The position numbers were made by a program, and so were the translations under genes. The notes below the pieces were generated by a model. The model saw only the letters and a program-made list of their open reading frames with translations. It ran no database searches and had not been told where the DNA came from. From Silene latifolia (taxonomy: Eukaryota > Streptophyta > Magnoliopsida > Caryophyllales > Caryophyllaceae), in NCBI RefSeq assembly GCF_048544455.1, contig NC_133536.1, forward strand, positions 30,940,152 through 31,004,151: a stretch of DNA of 64,000 nucleotides. The letters are read 5' to 3'. This document shows positions 46,442-60,024 of this stretch, in pieces; position 1 is the stretch's first letter, and every line of letters begins with the position of its first letter.

Positions 46442-49400
46442 TGTAACACCCCGTATTTTATTAAGTTGGATAAAATTCTTTTAATTGCTATTTTGAATTA
46501 AATTACATCATTTAACGATTTATATATATATGCTTAGCTAATTAATTAATTTCATCATAATTCGATACGTTAATTTTAATAATCGTTAATAAGTTTATTT
46601 AAAGTTAGTTCGAGTTTATTTATTTAATAATTTCCGTTTCCTTACGAGTCCTTATGAAAGTTGTTTTAAGTGAACCCGAGATGGATTTTGGGAACAAAAC
46701 CGTCCAATTAGCTATTTTGAGCTTATTTCACTAAATTAGCAATTTTTATTAATATCCGTTAGTTTCGTAAAAATCGTTAATAACTCCGATTCGAATCGAA
46801 TTCCTATTATTTCCGTTAGCTGGCTGAGTTTATTTTATTTTCACTCATTAAATTTATTTATTATTGATTCCGTTTTATTACTGAAACTTTTACTAAAACC
46901 GATTTTATTAACTCGAGACGGTTTTAAAAACGAGCGAAATTACTTAACGATGAAGAAACGTACGTATAATTAGAAGCTAGCAAGCTAGCTGGTGTCTCAT
47001 TATTATTATTATTATATTTATTATTACTAATATTATGTTGTTGTTGTTGACCGTCCCCACCCCCTTCACTTCCCCTTCTTTGTTTTTACGCAGCAGCAAG
47101 AACAACACGGCTCCATCACCAATTTTTTCGATCGCAAAAACCCAGATCCCTTCTTCATTTCTCAACCAAACTCCATTATTTTTGTACCATTAGCTTCCTC
47201 GTCCTTTCCTCGTTCTTTTAAGGTAAGAAATCTTCTATTTTGTAAAAGTTCGAAAATACCGTCTTAAATGACAACTCGATTTCTGGTCTTAATTAACTCG
47301 TTTTTCCTCCTCTTTAGTTGAAGATTGAAGAAAGGCTCGTGCTTTGGACGTTTTTACTCGGGAATTCGAGAGTTAAAGGTAACGGTGATAGGATACTCGA
47401 ATTATTTATAATACTAGCTATTATATTCCCTATTGTTAAGTTAATTGTTTTGTTTGTGAGATGGGTATGTCGAGAATTAGATGACTTGCTCATGTTGGAG
47501 GGGCGTAGTAGTATATGGACAGGAGATAAGGACGGTGGTTCGGTGTTATTAGTAAAGGAATGTATGAGAAAGATATACTGGTTATTAGCTTTAAGGATGA
47601 TCTATCTTTATGTCATAAATTGGTGTGGATGCCTTGTTACCAGAACGTGATTATTTTTCCATTAGCATGATGACCAAATTAGGATATTCTAATAGTAATG
47701 ATTATGTTGGGTGAGTTTGTCACCTGGTGCTAGTTCCCTTGATGGTTTTGATTTTGGTTATAAGAGATTAGAATGGTGTACGTAATTATATTTGGTAGGT
47801 ACTACCCAATATTTGATTTGAGCTTGGATTATACGGTGAGCTAAGCTTTGGTATGTGTCGTGTTATCGTTGTCGTATTCTTTGACCTTGGCTAGTGGGTG
47901 AGTAGCTTAGAGTTATACTCTAAATGTTGAGCAATTCCTTTAATGGAATATTTGACATTATCGATATTGAAATTGAGATGGAAATCTGGTTTCTATGGAG
48001 TATTATATTATGAGACGGAGTAATGAGTAGGACGGAGTAATGAGAGAGATGGGGTAGAGAGTTGAGATTGAATTAATTTTTGGGACGAGAGTGACTTTTA
48101 TAAGGTTGGCCTAGCAGCGGCCTGGCCGTGACCTGCTGTAGCCTGGCCGTGGCCTGTTGTAGCCTAGCAGCAGCTGGCAGTGGCCTGGCCGTGGCCTGGC
48201 CGTGGCCTGGCTAAGTTGCGAGTTTGGGCCGTATCTATAAATTGTTTTGACGCTAGTTTGGTTTATTTAAAATATAATTAAATTAATTTCCGTCTCATAT
48301 TTTATATAACGATAATTCGTTAATATCGTCCTTTCACATAATTATTTTAGGTGACTCATATGTGGTTGAAGATGAAGAGTAATTTTGGGTTTTAGAAGCT
48401 TTCTCAAGTTTATTGCTTGTCTCTTTGCTAGCTTAAGGTAACTATTCCGAGTTACTCGACGAATAAATGTCACATTCTTTGTTTTCTTGTATGAATTTGT
48501 AAATAATAGGCTCGAAATGAATTGTATAGGGATAATTGCAATGCTTTGTTGATTGTGCCGAAAATCGAGCCTTAGTCCCTTTAACTCGATGTGATGTCGA
48601 TTAATTGAGTGATTGGTCGGCCGCAATTTGACCCGCACTGTCGCAGGGCTAGGGTTGCGGGTAAAAATTCGGTTGAATGAATTAGATAATCGGCCTTTTT
48701 CTTGCTTTAGGCCATTTATTATATCTCTATTTCACATGTGTAGTTAGTTGAATTTAAGTAGTTTCTTATATTGTAAAAACGGCCCTAGATTCCCTGAAGC
48801 CTTTAATATGGTTACTGTTGTTGGAATTAGAAATTAGTATTGAATACTTATTGGGAATTCTGTTGGATTGTATCTTTGTAAATAGACATTTATATAGCCT
48901 TTCACATGATAGAATGTTAGCATTTAGGTTGGTAAGTAGGACTTTTTGCCCTCTTAAGATGAAGTGGGTGTCTTACTTGACTTGTGTGGTTTGTCTTGTG
49001 TGGTGTGGGCTAAAGTATTCAAGTCTGGGACTAGGCTGGGACTAGGTCCTAGGTGAGTACTTCGGCCTTCATCATAGATAGGTCTTTATAGTCTCTGACG
49101 AGTATATGTTCACCGCTTGATAGCCTTTGTGTTCCTGACTAGTGGATTTATATCCAAGTTGGGGCATGACCTCGGTACTTATTTTGATAGTATGGGGTCG
49201 GCTTAAGTACTAGCCAACCCTTCGGTGGTGTCCTTAGGGTACTCACTTCACTTTGTTTTAAAAAAGTTGTGGGTCTTGGGTGCGGTGGTGTGTATCCGCA
49301 TGTCTAGGTCTGCTTGTGATTTTAGGCTAGGGTTGTGTTGTCTCTTGGCCATGTTTTCTTAATAGTAACCGCCGAGCCAAGATACCGGTTCGATTACCTT

Positions 49401-50141
49401 CCCTACCTCGTGGTATAGACTCGAGTTACAAAGTGACTATTGACGGGACTAAGAACTTATGCCTGTCTTTGATATATTGCCCTTTCTTGTTTGATGATTC
49501 TATGAATCATAGAAGGTGAGATGCAAGCCGGCTATGGTTGATAGAGTTTGGATTCCTGGTTGTTATATGATTCACATGATAGTGTAGTATGAGTCGGTCT
49601 AGTATTCGCATGCTAGGACTATGTTTTGTTATATTGTTGTTCACATGATAAGCACGATTGTCTAGCATCTATATGCTAAGGCATTGTGTGATTCGTATTC
49701 ATATTCTTATGTTTACATGTTATATTAATTATGGCATTTCGTGGCTGGGAGAACTCGGAGTTACTCCCCACTGACTGTGGCTTTCGTATTTGTATAAAAT
49801 GCGAATGACAGGTAGGTGATGCATATATGGGGTACATGGACGAGCTAGCGAGCAAAGTAACCTTGGGACCTAGACTGGTTTTATTTCATTGTGACCCTTA
49901 AACCCTTTTTATGTCACATACATTTTAGGGACATATGTCTCCCTTTCTCATATTTGGTTTGTATAACTTCTCATATTTTGGACCTTGCATGTTTGACACC
50001 TTCCCTTTTGGATATCTTTATAACAGGTTCAGATTTTAAAAATTACAGGTTTTTACCCAATTGAACCTATTACAAACATATCTTGTCAGTTTTTCTGTAG
50101 AATTACGTGTTTACTTTTCCGCAATAAATGAGGGTGTCACA
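46442..50141 (+). repeat. E8 5' LTR (3700 bp)
   Basis: Contains a trinucleotide-rich stretch (ATT then GTT repeats, about 46998-47050) and a GC-rich minisatellite at 48105-48215 based on GGCCTGGCCGT. A 110-codon frame at 47318-47650 is duplicated in the other LTR and resembles nothing known. Confidence 0.9.
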
Positions 50142-50143
50142 GT

Positions 50144-50155
50144 TGGTATCAGAGC
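50144..50155 (+). other. E8 primer-binding site, initiator Met tRNA
   Basis: TGGTATCAGAGC, two bases inside the LTR; identical to the E2 site. Sets E8 on the plus strand. Confidence 0.9.
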
Positions 50156-52337
50156 ATATTTGCTCCCGACGCACGTTTGTGCACCCCAATATAAATAACT
50201 TGACCTTAAAATAATAAACTTGAGAGATGGGTAAGATGGGTAGATTTAGGATCTTATGTTGTAGTCTCTTTGTGTTTGCTCTTTGTTAGGTACTAACCTG
50301 TTTGTTGATTGTCATTTAATAATTGTTGCGTTCTTGGATCAATGACCGTGAGCTTATCTATAGCTAATGGAGTTATTACCCTAATTATAAAAAAAAAAAT
50401 TTGAACTAAAGGTTTTGAAAATATTTTAATGTTTTTCACTGGTTTTAACGTCAATTAGTGTTAAAGCTTGTTATTGGAGACGTCTGATAATTAGTTTTAT
50501 CATTTGTTGGTGTAAAAATGTATTTTTATGTCTTTGAATTGGAATATTGATGTTCTTGAGTGATCGCCAAGAGTATCTCCTTTCCATTGAAAGGACACTT
50601 ATATTTTAAGAAGATCAAGATTTAGTGCCTATTGCTGAGGATTGAAGATTTATTCAACCTTTGAAGAATGCTTCTACTTCCTTGAAGATGTTTCTCGTTC
50701 TTTTTATATCTCGCCTTATTCTTAATCTCTTGGTGCTTATCCTCCTTCTAAATTCCCTTCTGTTTCACTTTAAAAGCTACGCTTGTACTCCTAACTTGTC
50801 TTTTGTTCCTTGCTTATCCTCCCTTAACGCCTTTTTGATAGTACTCTTTCTTGTGAGGAATGTTGACCTTGGTTGGAAATTCGACTTTTGAGGAGATTGT
50901 TTGCGTTTGATCCTTTTCTGGTTTTGAGAGGATTTGATGTTGGAAAGACTTAGGTAAGGTGATGAGACATACTTAGTGATTCTTATACCTAGTTCCTTGA
51001 TAAAGTGAGTATAATTGATTGGTGGATTATTTGTGTTAGGAATGAGTTGCCTATGTAATTAAAAGTTATAGAACTTGGCTTTGTTGTTTATGTTTGGGGA
51101 TTTGAAAGCTTAGTAGGTTGAGCGTCGTCACCTTAGGAGTAAACATGAGATAAGTTTAGAATATGAATTTGGAAGAAAACCCATTTTTAGATGTTAACAA
51201 TCCCGTATAGATTGGGAATGTGATTTGGTCGTTTTGTCATGAAGGTACAATACCCTAATAGGCGTTTCCTTGTTGTCTAATTTCCCTTTCTCCTTGATCA
51301 TGAGCGTTACCGTTCATACCTCCTTTCCTCGCTTCATCTTGCTCCTCCTTTAAGTTTGACACTCGTATCTTGTGAAACTCTATCTTTGACATCCTTGTAA
51401 ATTTGACTTCAATTCTTATCCCTAGGAAGTTCATCATACCTCTTTTGTTGGTTAAGCTTGAACCCTCTTAGCATACTTGTATCTATGATGTCTAACTTAA
51501 TTTTCATTTCACACAACTTCTAAATATTTCAAACTACTATTTTTGGTTCGTTGTTAAAAATTTATGTTACTATTACAAAATTTTCCCTACTTGTAAAGAT
51601 TTGGAAAATGAAAATTCGATTTGATTTTCTAATTGTTCTTTGAGTATAGGCTTCCTTATCATGGTTTTGAGTTGCTAAACCTGAGATTTTTGTAAATTTT
51701 ATCCAATTTCTATTCACTTTGATCTATTGTGATGCCTTTGTCAAAGTTTAATATTATATTTCAGGAATTTAACTCCCCTTTTAGTTTAAAGGTGAAACCT
51801 TTATTTCTATTTTGGCTTTTTGCAAAAGAAAATTTGAGTAGATTACATTTCTCTTATTTTGATTTTAACGTTGATCGGATGTTAGAACTAGTTATTGAAA
51901 ACGTTTGATAACTCGTTCTACGCTTGTCAGCGAATAATTTTTGTTTTAAATTTGTCTCTGACTTGGAAAGTTAGCGTTCTTGTGTGCACGACAAGAGCAA
52001 TTCCGTTCCATGAATGAGACTTATATTTTTGAAAACTCTCTATAAATGTTTTTGAAAGCATTTTGATTTTTGATTTATACAAATGATTTGCCTTTTGACC
52101 TTATCTTTGATTTGGAATGTGATGTTCTTGAATGCGCAACGAGAACACTTCCGTTCCTTTGATGAGAATCGGTTACGACGAAAAATTTTAGTTGAAGCTC
52201 TTGAAAGAATTTTGATTCTTACGATAAGTGACCTTTTAAATGTTTTGGTTACTGATTCCAATTCCATTTTTATTTTTATAACCTTTCATTTATACTTTCA
52301 AGTTTCGAGGACGAAACTTTTTAAAAGATGGGGTGAT
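50156..52337. repeat. E8 internal region: noncoding, with three diverged repeats
   Basis: No gene seen. A block containing GTTCTTG...ACAAGAGCA/GAGAACAC...TTCCGTTCC...TGAGA recurs at about 50445-50640, 51870-52035 and 52085-52235, clearly related but much diverged. The end (about 52300-52337) has the Tekay-type sequence GAGGACGAAAC and a purine run TTAAAAGATGGGG that serves as polypurine tract. Confidence 0.65.
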
Positions 52338-55300
52338 TGTAACACCCCGTATTTTATTAAGTTGGATAAAATTCTTTTAATTGCTATTTTGAATTAAATT
52401 ACATCATTTAACGATTTATATATATATGCTTAGCTAATTAATTAATTTCATCATAATTCGATACGTTAATTTTAATAATCATTAATAAGTTTATTTAAAG
52501 TTAGTTCGAGTTTATTTATTTAATAATTTCCGTTTCCTTACGAGTCCTTATGAAAGTTGTTTTAAGTGAACCCGAGATGGATTTTGGGAACAAAACCGTC
52601 CAATTAGCTATTTTGAGCTTATTTCACTAAATTAGCAATTTTTATTAATATCCGTTAGTTTCGTAAAAATCGTTAATAACTCCGATTCGAATCGAATTCC
52701 TATTATTTCCGTTAGTAATGGGTGAGTTTATTTTATTTTCACTCATTAAATTTATTTATTATTGATTCCGTTTTATTACTGAAACTTTTACTAAAACCGA
52801 TTTTATTAACTCGAGACGGTTTTAAAAACGAGCGAAATTACTTAACGATGAAGAAACGTACGTATAATTAGAAGCTAGCAAGCTAGCTGGTGTCTCATTA
52901 TTATTATTATTATATTTATTATTACTAATATTATGTTGTTGTTGTTGACCGTCCCCACCCCCCTTCACTTCCCCTTCTTTGTTTTTACGCAGCAGCAAGA
53001 ACAACACGGCTCCATCACCAATTTTTTCGATCGCAAAAACCCAGATCCCTTCTTCATTTCTCAACCAAACTCCATTATTTTTGTACCATTAGCTTCCTCG
53101 TCCTTTCCTCGTTCTTTTAAGGTAAGAAATCTTCTATTTTGTAAAAGTTCGAAAATACCGTCTTAAATGACAACTCGATTTCTGGTCTTAATTAACTCGT
53201 TTTTCCTCCTCTTTAGTTGAAGATTGAAGAAAGGCTCGTGCTTTGGACGTTTTTACTCGGGAATTCGAGAGTTAAAGGTAACGGTGATAGGATACTCGAA
53301 TTATTTATAATACTAGCTATTATATTCCCTATTGTTAAGTTAATTGTTTTGTTTGTGAGATGGGTATGTCGAGAATTAGATGACTTGCTCATGTTGGAGG
53401 GGCGTAGTAGTATATGGACAGGAGATAAGGACGGTGGTTCGGTGTTATTAGTAAAGGAATGTATGAGAAAGATATACTGGTTATTAGCTTTAAGGATGAT
53501 CTATCTTTATGTCATAAATTGGTGTGGATGCCTTGTTACCAGAACGTGATTATTTTTCCATTAGCATGATGACCAAATTAGGATATTCTAATAGTAATGA
53601 TTATGTTGGGTGAGTTTGTCACCTGGTGCTAGTTCCCTTGATGGTTTTGATTTTGGTTATAAGAGATTAGAATGGTGTACGTAATTATATTTGGTAGGTA
53701 CTACCCAATATTTGATTTGAGCTTGGATTATACGGTGAGCTAAGCTTTGGTATGTGTCGTGTTATCGTTGTCGTATTCTTTGACCTTGGCTAGTGGGTGA
53801 GTAGCTTAGAGTTATACTCTAAATGTTGAGCAATTCCTTTAATGGAATATTTGACATTATCGATATTGAAATTGAGATGGAAATCTGGTTTCTATGGAGT
53901 ATTATATTATGAGACGGAGTAATGAGTAGGACGGAGTAATGAGAGAGATGGGGTAGAGAGTTGAGATTGAATTAATTTTTGGGACGAGAGTGACTTTTAT
54001 AAGGTTGGCCTAGCAGCGGCCTGGCCGTGACCTGCTGTAGCCTGGCCGTGGCCTGTTGTAGCCTAGCAGCAGCTGGCAGTGGCCTGGCCGTGGCCTAGGC
54101 AGTGGCCTGGCCGTGGCCTGGCTAAGTTGCGAGTTTGGGCCGTATCTATAAATTGTTTTGACGCTAGTTTGGTTTATTTAAAATATAATTAAATTAATTT
54201 CCGTCTCATATTTTATATAACGATAATTCGTTAATATCGTCCTTTCACATAATTATTTTAGGTGACTCATATGTGGTTGAAGATGAAGAGTAATTTTGGG
54301 TTTTAGAAGCTTTCTCAAGTTTATTGCTTGTCTCTTTGCTAGCTTAAGGTAACTATTCCGAGTTACTCGACGAATAAATGTCACATTCTTTGTTTTCTTG
54401 TATGAATTTGTAAATAATAGGCTCAGAATGAATTGTATAGGGATAATTGCAATGCTTTGTTGATTGTGCCGAAAACTGAGCCTTAGTCCCTTTAACTGAT
54501 GTGATGTCAGTTAATTGAGTGATTGGTCAGCCGCAATTTGACCCGTACCTGTCGCAGGGCTGGGGTTGCGGGTAAAAATTCGGTTGAATGAATTAGATAA
54601 TCGGCCTTTTTCTTGCTTTAGGCCATTTATTATATCTCTATTTCACATGTGTAGTTAGTTGAATTTAAGTAGTTTCTTATATTGTAAAAACGGCCCTAGA
54701 TTCCCTGAAGCCTTTAATATGGTTACTGTTGTTGGAATTAGAAATTAGTATTGAATACTTATTGGGAATTCTGTTGGATTGTATGCTGTAAATAGACATT
54801 TATATAGCCTTTCACATGATAGAATGTTAGCATTTAGGTTGGTAAGTAGGACTTTTTGCCCTCTTAAGATGAAGTGGGTGTCTTACTTGACTTGTGTGGT
54901 TTGTCTTGTGTGGTGTGGGCTAAAGTATTCAAGCTGGGACTAGCTGGGACTAGGTCCTAGGTGAGTACTTCGGCCTTCATCATAGATAGGTCTTTATAGT
55001 CTCTGACGAGTATATGTTCACTGCTTGATAGCCTTTGTGTTCCTGACTAGTGGATTTATATCCAAGTTGGGGCATGACCTCAGGTACTTATTTTGATAGT
55101 ATGGGGTCAGCTTAAGTACTAGCCAACCCTTCGGTGGTGTCCTTAGGGTACTCACTTCACTTTGTTTTAAAAAAAGTTGTGGGTCTTGGGTGCGGTGGTG
55201 TGTATCCGCATGTCTAGGTCTGCGCAGATTTTAGGCTAGGGTTGTGTTGTCTCTTGGCCATGTTTTCTTAATAGTAACCGCTGAGCCAAGATACCGGTTC

Positions 55301-56050
55301 GATTACCTTCCCTACCTCGTGGTATAGACTCGAGTTACAAAGTGACTATTGACGGGACTAAGAACTTATGCCTGTCTTTGATATATTGCCCTTTCTTGTT
55401 TGATGATTCTATGAATCATAGAAGGTGAGATGCAAGCCGGCTATGGTTGATAGAGTTTGGATTCCTGGTTGTTATATGATTCACATGATAGTGTAGTATG
55501 AGTCGGTCTAGTATTCGCATGCTAGGACTATGTTTTGTTATATTGTTGTTCACATGATAAGCACGATTGTCTAGCATCTATATGCTAAGGCATTGTGTGA
55601 TTCGTATTCATATTCTTATGTTTACATGTTATATTAATTATGGCATTTCGTGGCTGGGAGAACTCGGAGTTACTCCCCAATGACTGTGGCTTTCGTATTT
55701 GTATAAAATGCGAATGACAGGTAGGTGATGCATATATGGGGTACATGGACGAGCTAGCGAGCAAAGTAACCTTGGGACCTAGACTGGTTTTATTTCATTG
55801 TGACCCTTAAACCCTTTTTATGTCACATACATTTTAGGGACATATGTCTCCCTTTCTCATATTTGGTTTGTATAACTTCTCATATTTTGGACCTTGCATG
55901 TTTGACACCTTCCCTTTTGGATATCTTTATAACAGGTTCAGGTTTTAAAAATTACAGGTTTTTACCCAATTGAACCTATTACAAACATATCTTGTCAGTT
56001 TTTCTGTAGAATTACGTGTTTACTTTTCCGCAATAAATGAGGGTGTCACA
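52338..56050 (+). repeat. E8 3' LTR (3713 bp)
   Basis: Partner of 46442-50141. The minisatellite (about 54000-54122) is one unit longer than in the other copy. Confidence 0.9.
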
Positions 56051-56055
56051 AAACG

Positions 56056-57840
56056 TCTCATGTAGTCAAGAAAGACCAGTTTCTTGCGACATAACATTCT
56101 CTGTGGAATTCTTTGTGGCTCTTCTTGAATAATTTCTCTCACTCTGTCTTCTAGAAATAAACTTGTATTTTTAGAAAGACAGCTTCACGAGCTGCAAACC
56201 CGTCATACTCGTGATAATTGAAAGGGAAAAATGAGCATTTGTTTCTTGTGAAAACTTATAAATATGGTACTCTACCATTTCATATCTCATATGATTCGTT
56301 TTAGATTTAGTGGAAAAATAATTTAGACAAAAATGATAATATCCCCAAAAGGATCAAGTAACTCAAAGTAACTTGATTGAAATCCAAACCATATCGAATA
56401 GCATTTGAATTCTTTATCCAACCACACATTATTCTATAATGCGTGCTAAGAGAGATTAACTAGTGATACTATATCACATTTCCTTTGGCTTATATCAAAG
56501 TCTTCACTTTGATAATCCCATCACGACTAAATCGTGCTTCTTTGAACTTTTGAACTTCTTCAAAGATTTCTCTATTTACCTTATTAAGTGAACACATTAG
56601 TGTCAACCTAAATCGTTGGTAAAAGAAAATGATCAACCTATTTTGGATCAATGATTTACAACCTCGATCTCCTTTTTAACCAAAAGGCACGAGACATCTT
56701 GCTTTGAATACAAGATACGCATATACCATTAAGAATCTAATGGTTTCAAGCGTACTCGATAACTCTTTGCGTTCATCATTCCAAAATTTAAGGTTTAATC
56801 TTGGGTTACCAATTTGATTCTTACATCATCTATATGATATATTATTCTAGTTTGGTTTAAAATATACTCACCTTGATAATGGGCTAGCCATACATCAAAC
56901 CGTGATGTATAGGGTCACAAAAGTGAAACCTCTTTTGTATCTTAACAAGTTTATATTCTTATTTAGAGTTTATGCACTTAATAGTCACAATTAAGTACAA
57001 CTTTAAATCCAAAAACTAGATTGAGTACACAATTAGTCTATCTCTCGACATTATTGTTGCTAGTCATCATATTCTAATCATCTTATGTATCAAACATAAT
57101 GATGAAAACCACCACCGGTTTCTAATATTAACGAAGTAGTACTAGCAAAATTTTATGTCAATCAAATAACCATTTAAAGAAGAAGGTCCCATTAGATGTC
57201 CCACAACTAACTTGTTGATTCTTCAATAATTTGGGGTAGTTTCCTTTCTAGTGTCCAACATTTAAGACAGTGGAAACTTTATTGGTCGAGATTGATAGGT
57301 TTAGTATCGCTATTCTCAACAACTTTACTTTTAACATTACCGTGTATCAATTCCATTATAATCTTTACTTCTTAAACCTCGTCCTTTTCTTAATGGTTTA
57401 AGAGAATGCTCCCACTCATTTCAATGAGTCTTTGCTTTGAGAAGCAAAATTGAATTTATGAAGATTACTCTTCATTTGTTCGTTTTAGTCTTAAAACTTT
57501 CATTGAAGTGGTTGCGTTATTTTGGTCAATTACGAATTCTGACAAATCTAATTACCAAAACAATTATCGCTTCAAGGTACTTAATTCAATTAAGTATATG
57601 AAAAACAATCCATTGTAAGTAGATGTATTAGTCAAGAATCAAATACCTGTTTGATAATGAATAACTTTTATCTATACTCTTTACAAGAGATCCTTAGCAA
57701 TGGTTCATTTGAGGTTTTAGAAGCAAATTCAACTTTTGTCTTTAGTTACGATGTTTTAATGGAGATTTGAACTAGAATCGAAATGATATCGTATAAGAAT
57801 TGTGGTAAAGAAATAGAACAATATGATAACAGAATAATGG
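56056..57840. other. E7 noncoding region, right of E8
   Basis: AT-rich, no gene. On the minus strand near 57200-57300 a few residues recall a CCHC knuckle (FHCLKC...LERKLPQ), in the place where E3 has its gag. This is the only coding trace. Confidence 0.45.
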
Positions 57841-60002
57841 AAAACTTAACATTTATCGTTTTATTAATACTTGTAAATAACAAGTAAAGCATTTACATAG
57901 TGACCTCTACCCAACTATGATAAATGATTCAAAAATCCAAATTCATATTAACTTGGGCACGGTAGGGCCTTTGAAACCCTTATCAATATAACTCGGTGGA
58001 TTAACGCTTTAATCGATTCTACTTCTAGAACTCTTGGTCGATAAAATTACATTAACATTTATCTTTAGCCCGGAACACATGCGACTACGGTCACGAATAC
58101 TTCCGTTGAGCTCAATCCAAATTTCGAATAAATGTGTCCATGATCCAAATCCACATCAACTTGGGCACGGTAGGGCCGATGAAACCCTCATCAACATGAA
58201 TTCGGTGGATAGACATTTATCACCCACTTCCCCTACGTAACAAGGTTTATACCCCGGTAGGGCCGAGTGCACTGCCTCGCGAAATAGGTTTTCATGGTTT
58301 CTACTTTTTGGTAAGGCTATGTCTCAATTGTTTATTTTTAGCGAGAGGTCATGTCAATTTATTATCTATCACGTTTTAAGTGAACTAAAGCGGTGAACTA
58401 CGATAATTATAATTGACACGGTCGATAAACTCGATTAAAAGAATGATGCATGTTTTAGTTATGACGATTTAGCGATGCATGCGACATATAAATAAAATGC
58501 AAAGCATAAATTAAATCCTAGTATGGCCTTCCTAAAATAGTAAATATAATAAACTATTACAAATTCAAAAACCAACTCCATTGGTCCCTTGAACTTCGGT
58601 TGAGGCACGCATCTCGAGGTAACACCGTCTTTATGTATCGTCTTCCTTGAGTGACACCGTCTTCAAGGAACTCCGAAATAATAAAATTACATAACAAATT
58701 ACATAATTTCCTATTATAAATTTGTAATTAAAATAAAATAAATCTATTAAATTACAAAACAGTGATACGAGATCACAATAAATTACAACCGAATCGATAT
58801 TCCCATACATTTCGGGTAATACCAATTAAAAACTAAGGCCATACTAAGTAAAATTACATAATTCAAAAATTACATAAAATAAAATTATGACAATCATAAA
58901 GCAAATGCAGCATTATAATATATATGAACATGCCCAATTTTATGCTAAATCGCCTTTAAGGAGCCAATATCGTATATTAAACGGTTTTTACGGATTTGCA
59001 TGATTCAACCTTTTAAAATCACAATAAATTACATAAAATCATATTTATGCACAAGTTAATTACCCTAACCAACTTAGGACTCAAAATTAGTCTCCACTAA
59101 CTATTTGACTATAATTAACTTATATTTCTTAAAATTATTCATTTATGGACTCAAAAATACAATAAAATGCCATAAACTTCAAATAAATCACCAAAAATTC
59201 AAATAAATTTGAAATTTGAAATTTAAACTTATGAACATTCTGGAAAAATAGCATTACACTCATAATATTCAAAAACGTAGGTTAAAAATTTCGAAAAGTA
59301 TCGGGAAAAACAATGTTGCGGTTTATCGGATTTAACATTTATAATCATAAAAACATGAGAAAAATTATATTCACCAACTTTTCAATTTTATATCTGAAAT
59401 AGATAATAAAATGCAACATATGATATTTTTCCTTAGTCATGAAGAATGTTTTAGCAATTTTTCACTAATTAAGTCACTATTTATGCTATTTTTCATCAAA
59501 AATCCATAAATCATGTATGAAGACTTCATTATAGCCTATTATTTTACACACATCTTGTAAAATTGTATGTGACAACATACTAAATTTCTATGACCAGATT
59601 CGAAATATTTCTCATATTAACCTATTTTTCATTTAAATCCGATTTTTATCATGAAAAATCCATATTTCGAGCATAAAAACTCAAAAAATTCTAAAAAATT
59701 CCAGATCATCTAAAAATAATATATGTGAAAACATATCCAAAAACCACTGGAAAATTCGAAGTTTAGCTAATTATTGTCCAAAAATGACATTTTTATCATA
59801 AAACTCACATTTTAATGCCAATATTAAATAAAATGAACAATAAAAATCCGTAAATTAACCAAAATATCCTAAATACATTTTAGGATCAGAAACTTTAACA
59901 TGCATAAATTATTTTCGTGATATATCATAATAACACAAATTTATAAGTTTTATATGTTAATCGTATAACTCGGAAAAACAATAACCGATTTGCATGCAAA
60001 CA
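57841..60002. other. E7 leader
   Basis: About 2.2 kb homologous to the E3 leader. The GGCACGGTAGGGCC repeats are at 57955-58275, then AT-rich sequence without a gene. The wording GTAGGGCC replaces GTGGGGCC in most copies compared with E3. Confidence 0.65.
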
Positions 60003-60024
60003 ACCTTGTGCTCATGATACCGCT
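60003..60024 (-). other. E7 primer-binding site, unusual Met-tRNA type
   Basis: The minus strand reads AGCGGTATCATGAGCACAAG against the LTR. As in E3, the usual first T is C and one extra base sits between TATCA and GAGC. Confidence 0.6.

Larger units (their letters stand above)
46442..56050 (+). mobile_element. E8: Tekay-like large retrotransposon derivative without coding region, 9.6 kb
   Basis: Two 3.7-kb LTRs (46442-50141 and 52338-56050) flank only 2.2 kb of noncoding DNA. The duplication AAACG is exact (46437-46441 and 56051-56055). LTR start TGTAACACCCCG, end GGGTGTCACA, the Met-tRNA site GTTGGTATCAGAGC and the 3' junction CGAGGACGAAAC...GGGGTGAT are what I know of Tekay/Del chromoviruses. 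There is no gag or pol trace, so this fits a LARD moved by a full Tekay element. LTRs are about 99% identical overall. It is the youngest layer in its nest. Confidence 0.85.

Noticed and set aside
47318-47650. 110-codon frame, identical to the one at 53217-53549
   Set aside because: Both lie inside the two LTRs of E8, so the duplication comes from LTR copying. Composition is not gene-like and no domain is recognised.
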